In this document: piece after piece, positions 6,225 through 6,266 of the stretch
Layout of the letters: every line of letters begins with the position of its first letter
Position numbering within the stretch: the stretch's first letter is position 1
Assembly (NCBI GenBank): GCA_041398905.1
Contig: JAWKTV010000025.1
Coordinates: 1 to 6,266 of the forward strand
Direction: 5' to 3'
Length of the DNA: 6,266 nt
Source of the DNA: JAWKTV01 sp041398905
Lineage (GTDB): Bacteria; Planctomycetota; Planctomycetia; Planctomycetales; Planctomycetaceae
Made by a program: the position numbers and the translations under genes
Notes under the pieces: model-generated
Seen by the model: the letters and a program-made list of their open reading frames with translations, nothing else
Told to the model about the DNA's origin: nothing
Databases searched by the model: none

Positions 6225-6266
6225 ATGCCAGCTCGGACGAGACGGCCAAAGGACCAGCGGCCCACC
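6225..6266 (+). CDS. Possible start of a new gene, cut by the window end
   Basis: ATG at 6225 opens a frame that stays open for the 14 codons left (MPARTRRPKDQRPT). The strongly basic beginning would suit a protein with a following membrane helix, as in the DUF58 proteins that commonly follow moxR, but there is too little sequence to identify it. Support is the TAGAAT box just upstream and its position downstream of moxR on the same strand. It could equally be a chance ATG. Confidence 0.35.
   Translation, partial: MPARTRRPKDQRPT

Overview
The window is GC-rich bacterial DNA, most likely from a planctomycete. This is inferred from protein style and gene mix: a secreted peptidase-MA-like protein of a type I associate with that phylum, a NAPE-PLD-type metallo-hydrolase, a MoxR ATPase, little Shine-Dalgarno signal and long spacers. 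No marker gene proves the lineage. The real genes avoid TTA, CTA and TCA codons. This leaves long open frames on the opposite strand in the same codon register, which explains most of the large antisense ORFs.

Layout. Bases 1-1429 (minus strand) hold the first 476 codons of thrS, threonyl-tRNA synthetase; its 3' end lies outside the window. It has a good promoter at 1515-1543 and a short leader. Bases 1430-1997 contain no convincing gene, only the thrS control region and two hairpins. Bases 1998-3101 (minus) encode a secreted HExxH metallopeptidase-like protein with a low-complexity tail. Bases 3102-3749 form a non-coding spacer between divergent genes; its right half is a run of stem-loops ending in a perfect inverted repeat just before the next gene. 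Bases 3750-4688 (plus) encode an MBL-fold hydrolase of the NAPE-PLD type with all metal ligands present. Bases 4851-5879 (plus) encode a complete MoxR AAA+ ATPase. A 345-base spacer follows, then a probable new start codon at 6225 whose gene is cut by the window edge.

How the genes fit together. thrS is housekeeping and probably transcribed alone. The hydrolase and MoxR genes point the same way, 162 bases apart. MoxR genes usually precede DUF58 and von Willebrand-type genes, so the truncated gene at 6225 may belong to that group. No complete novel system is visible. The most noteworthy items are the stem-loop leader before the hydrolase gene, a repeated GACGGAC(T/A)TCCAGT hairpin about 20 bases after each of two stop codons, the insertion of about 60 residues in the ThrRS catalytic core, and a possibly leaderless start at 6225.
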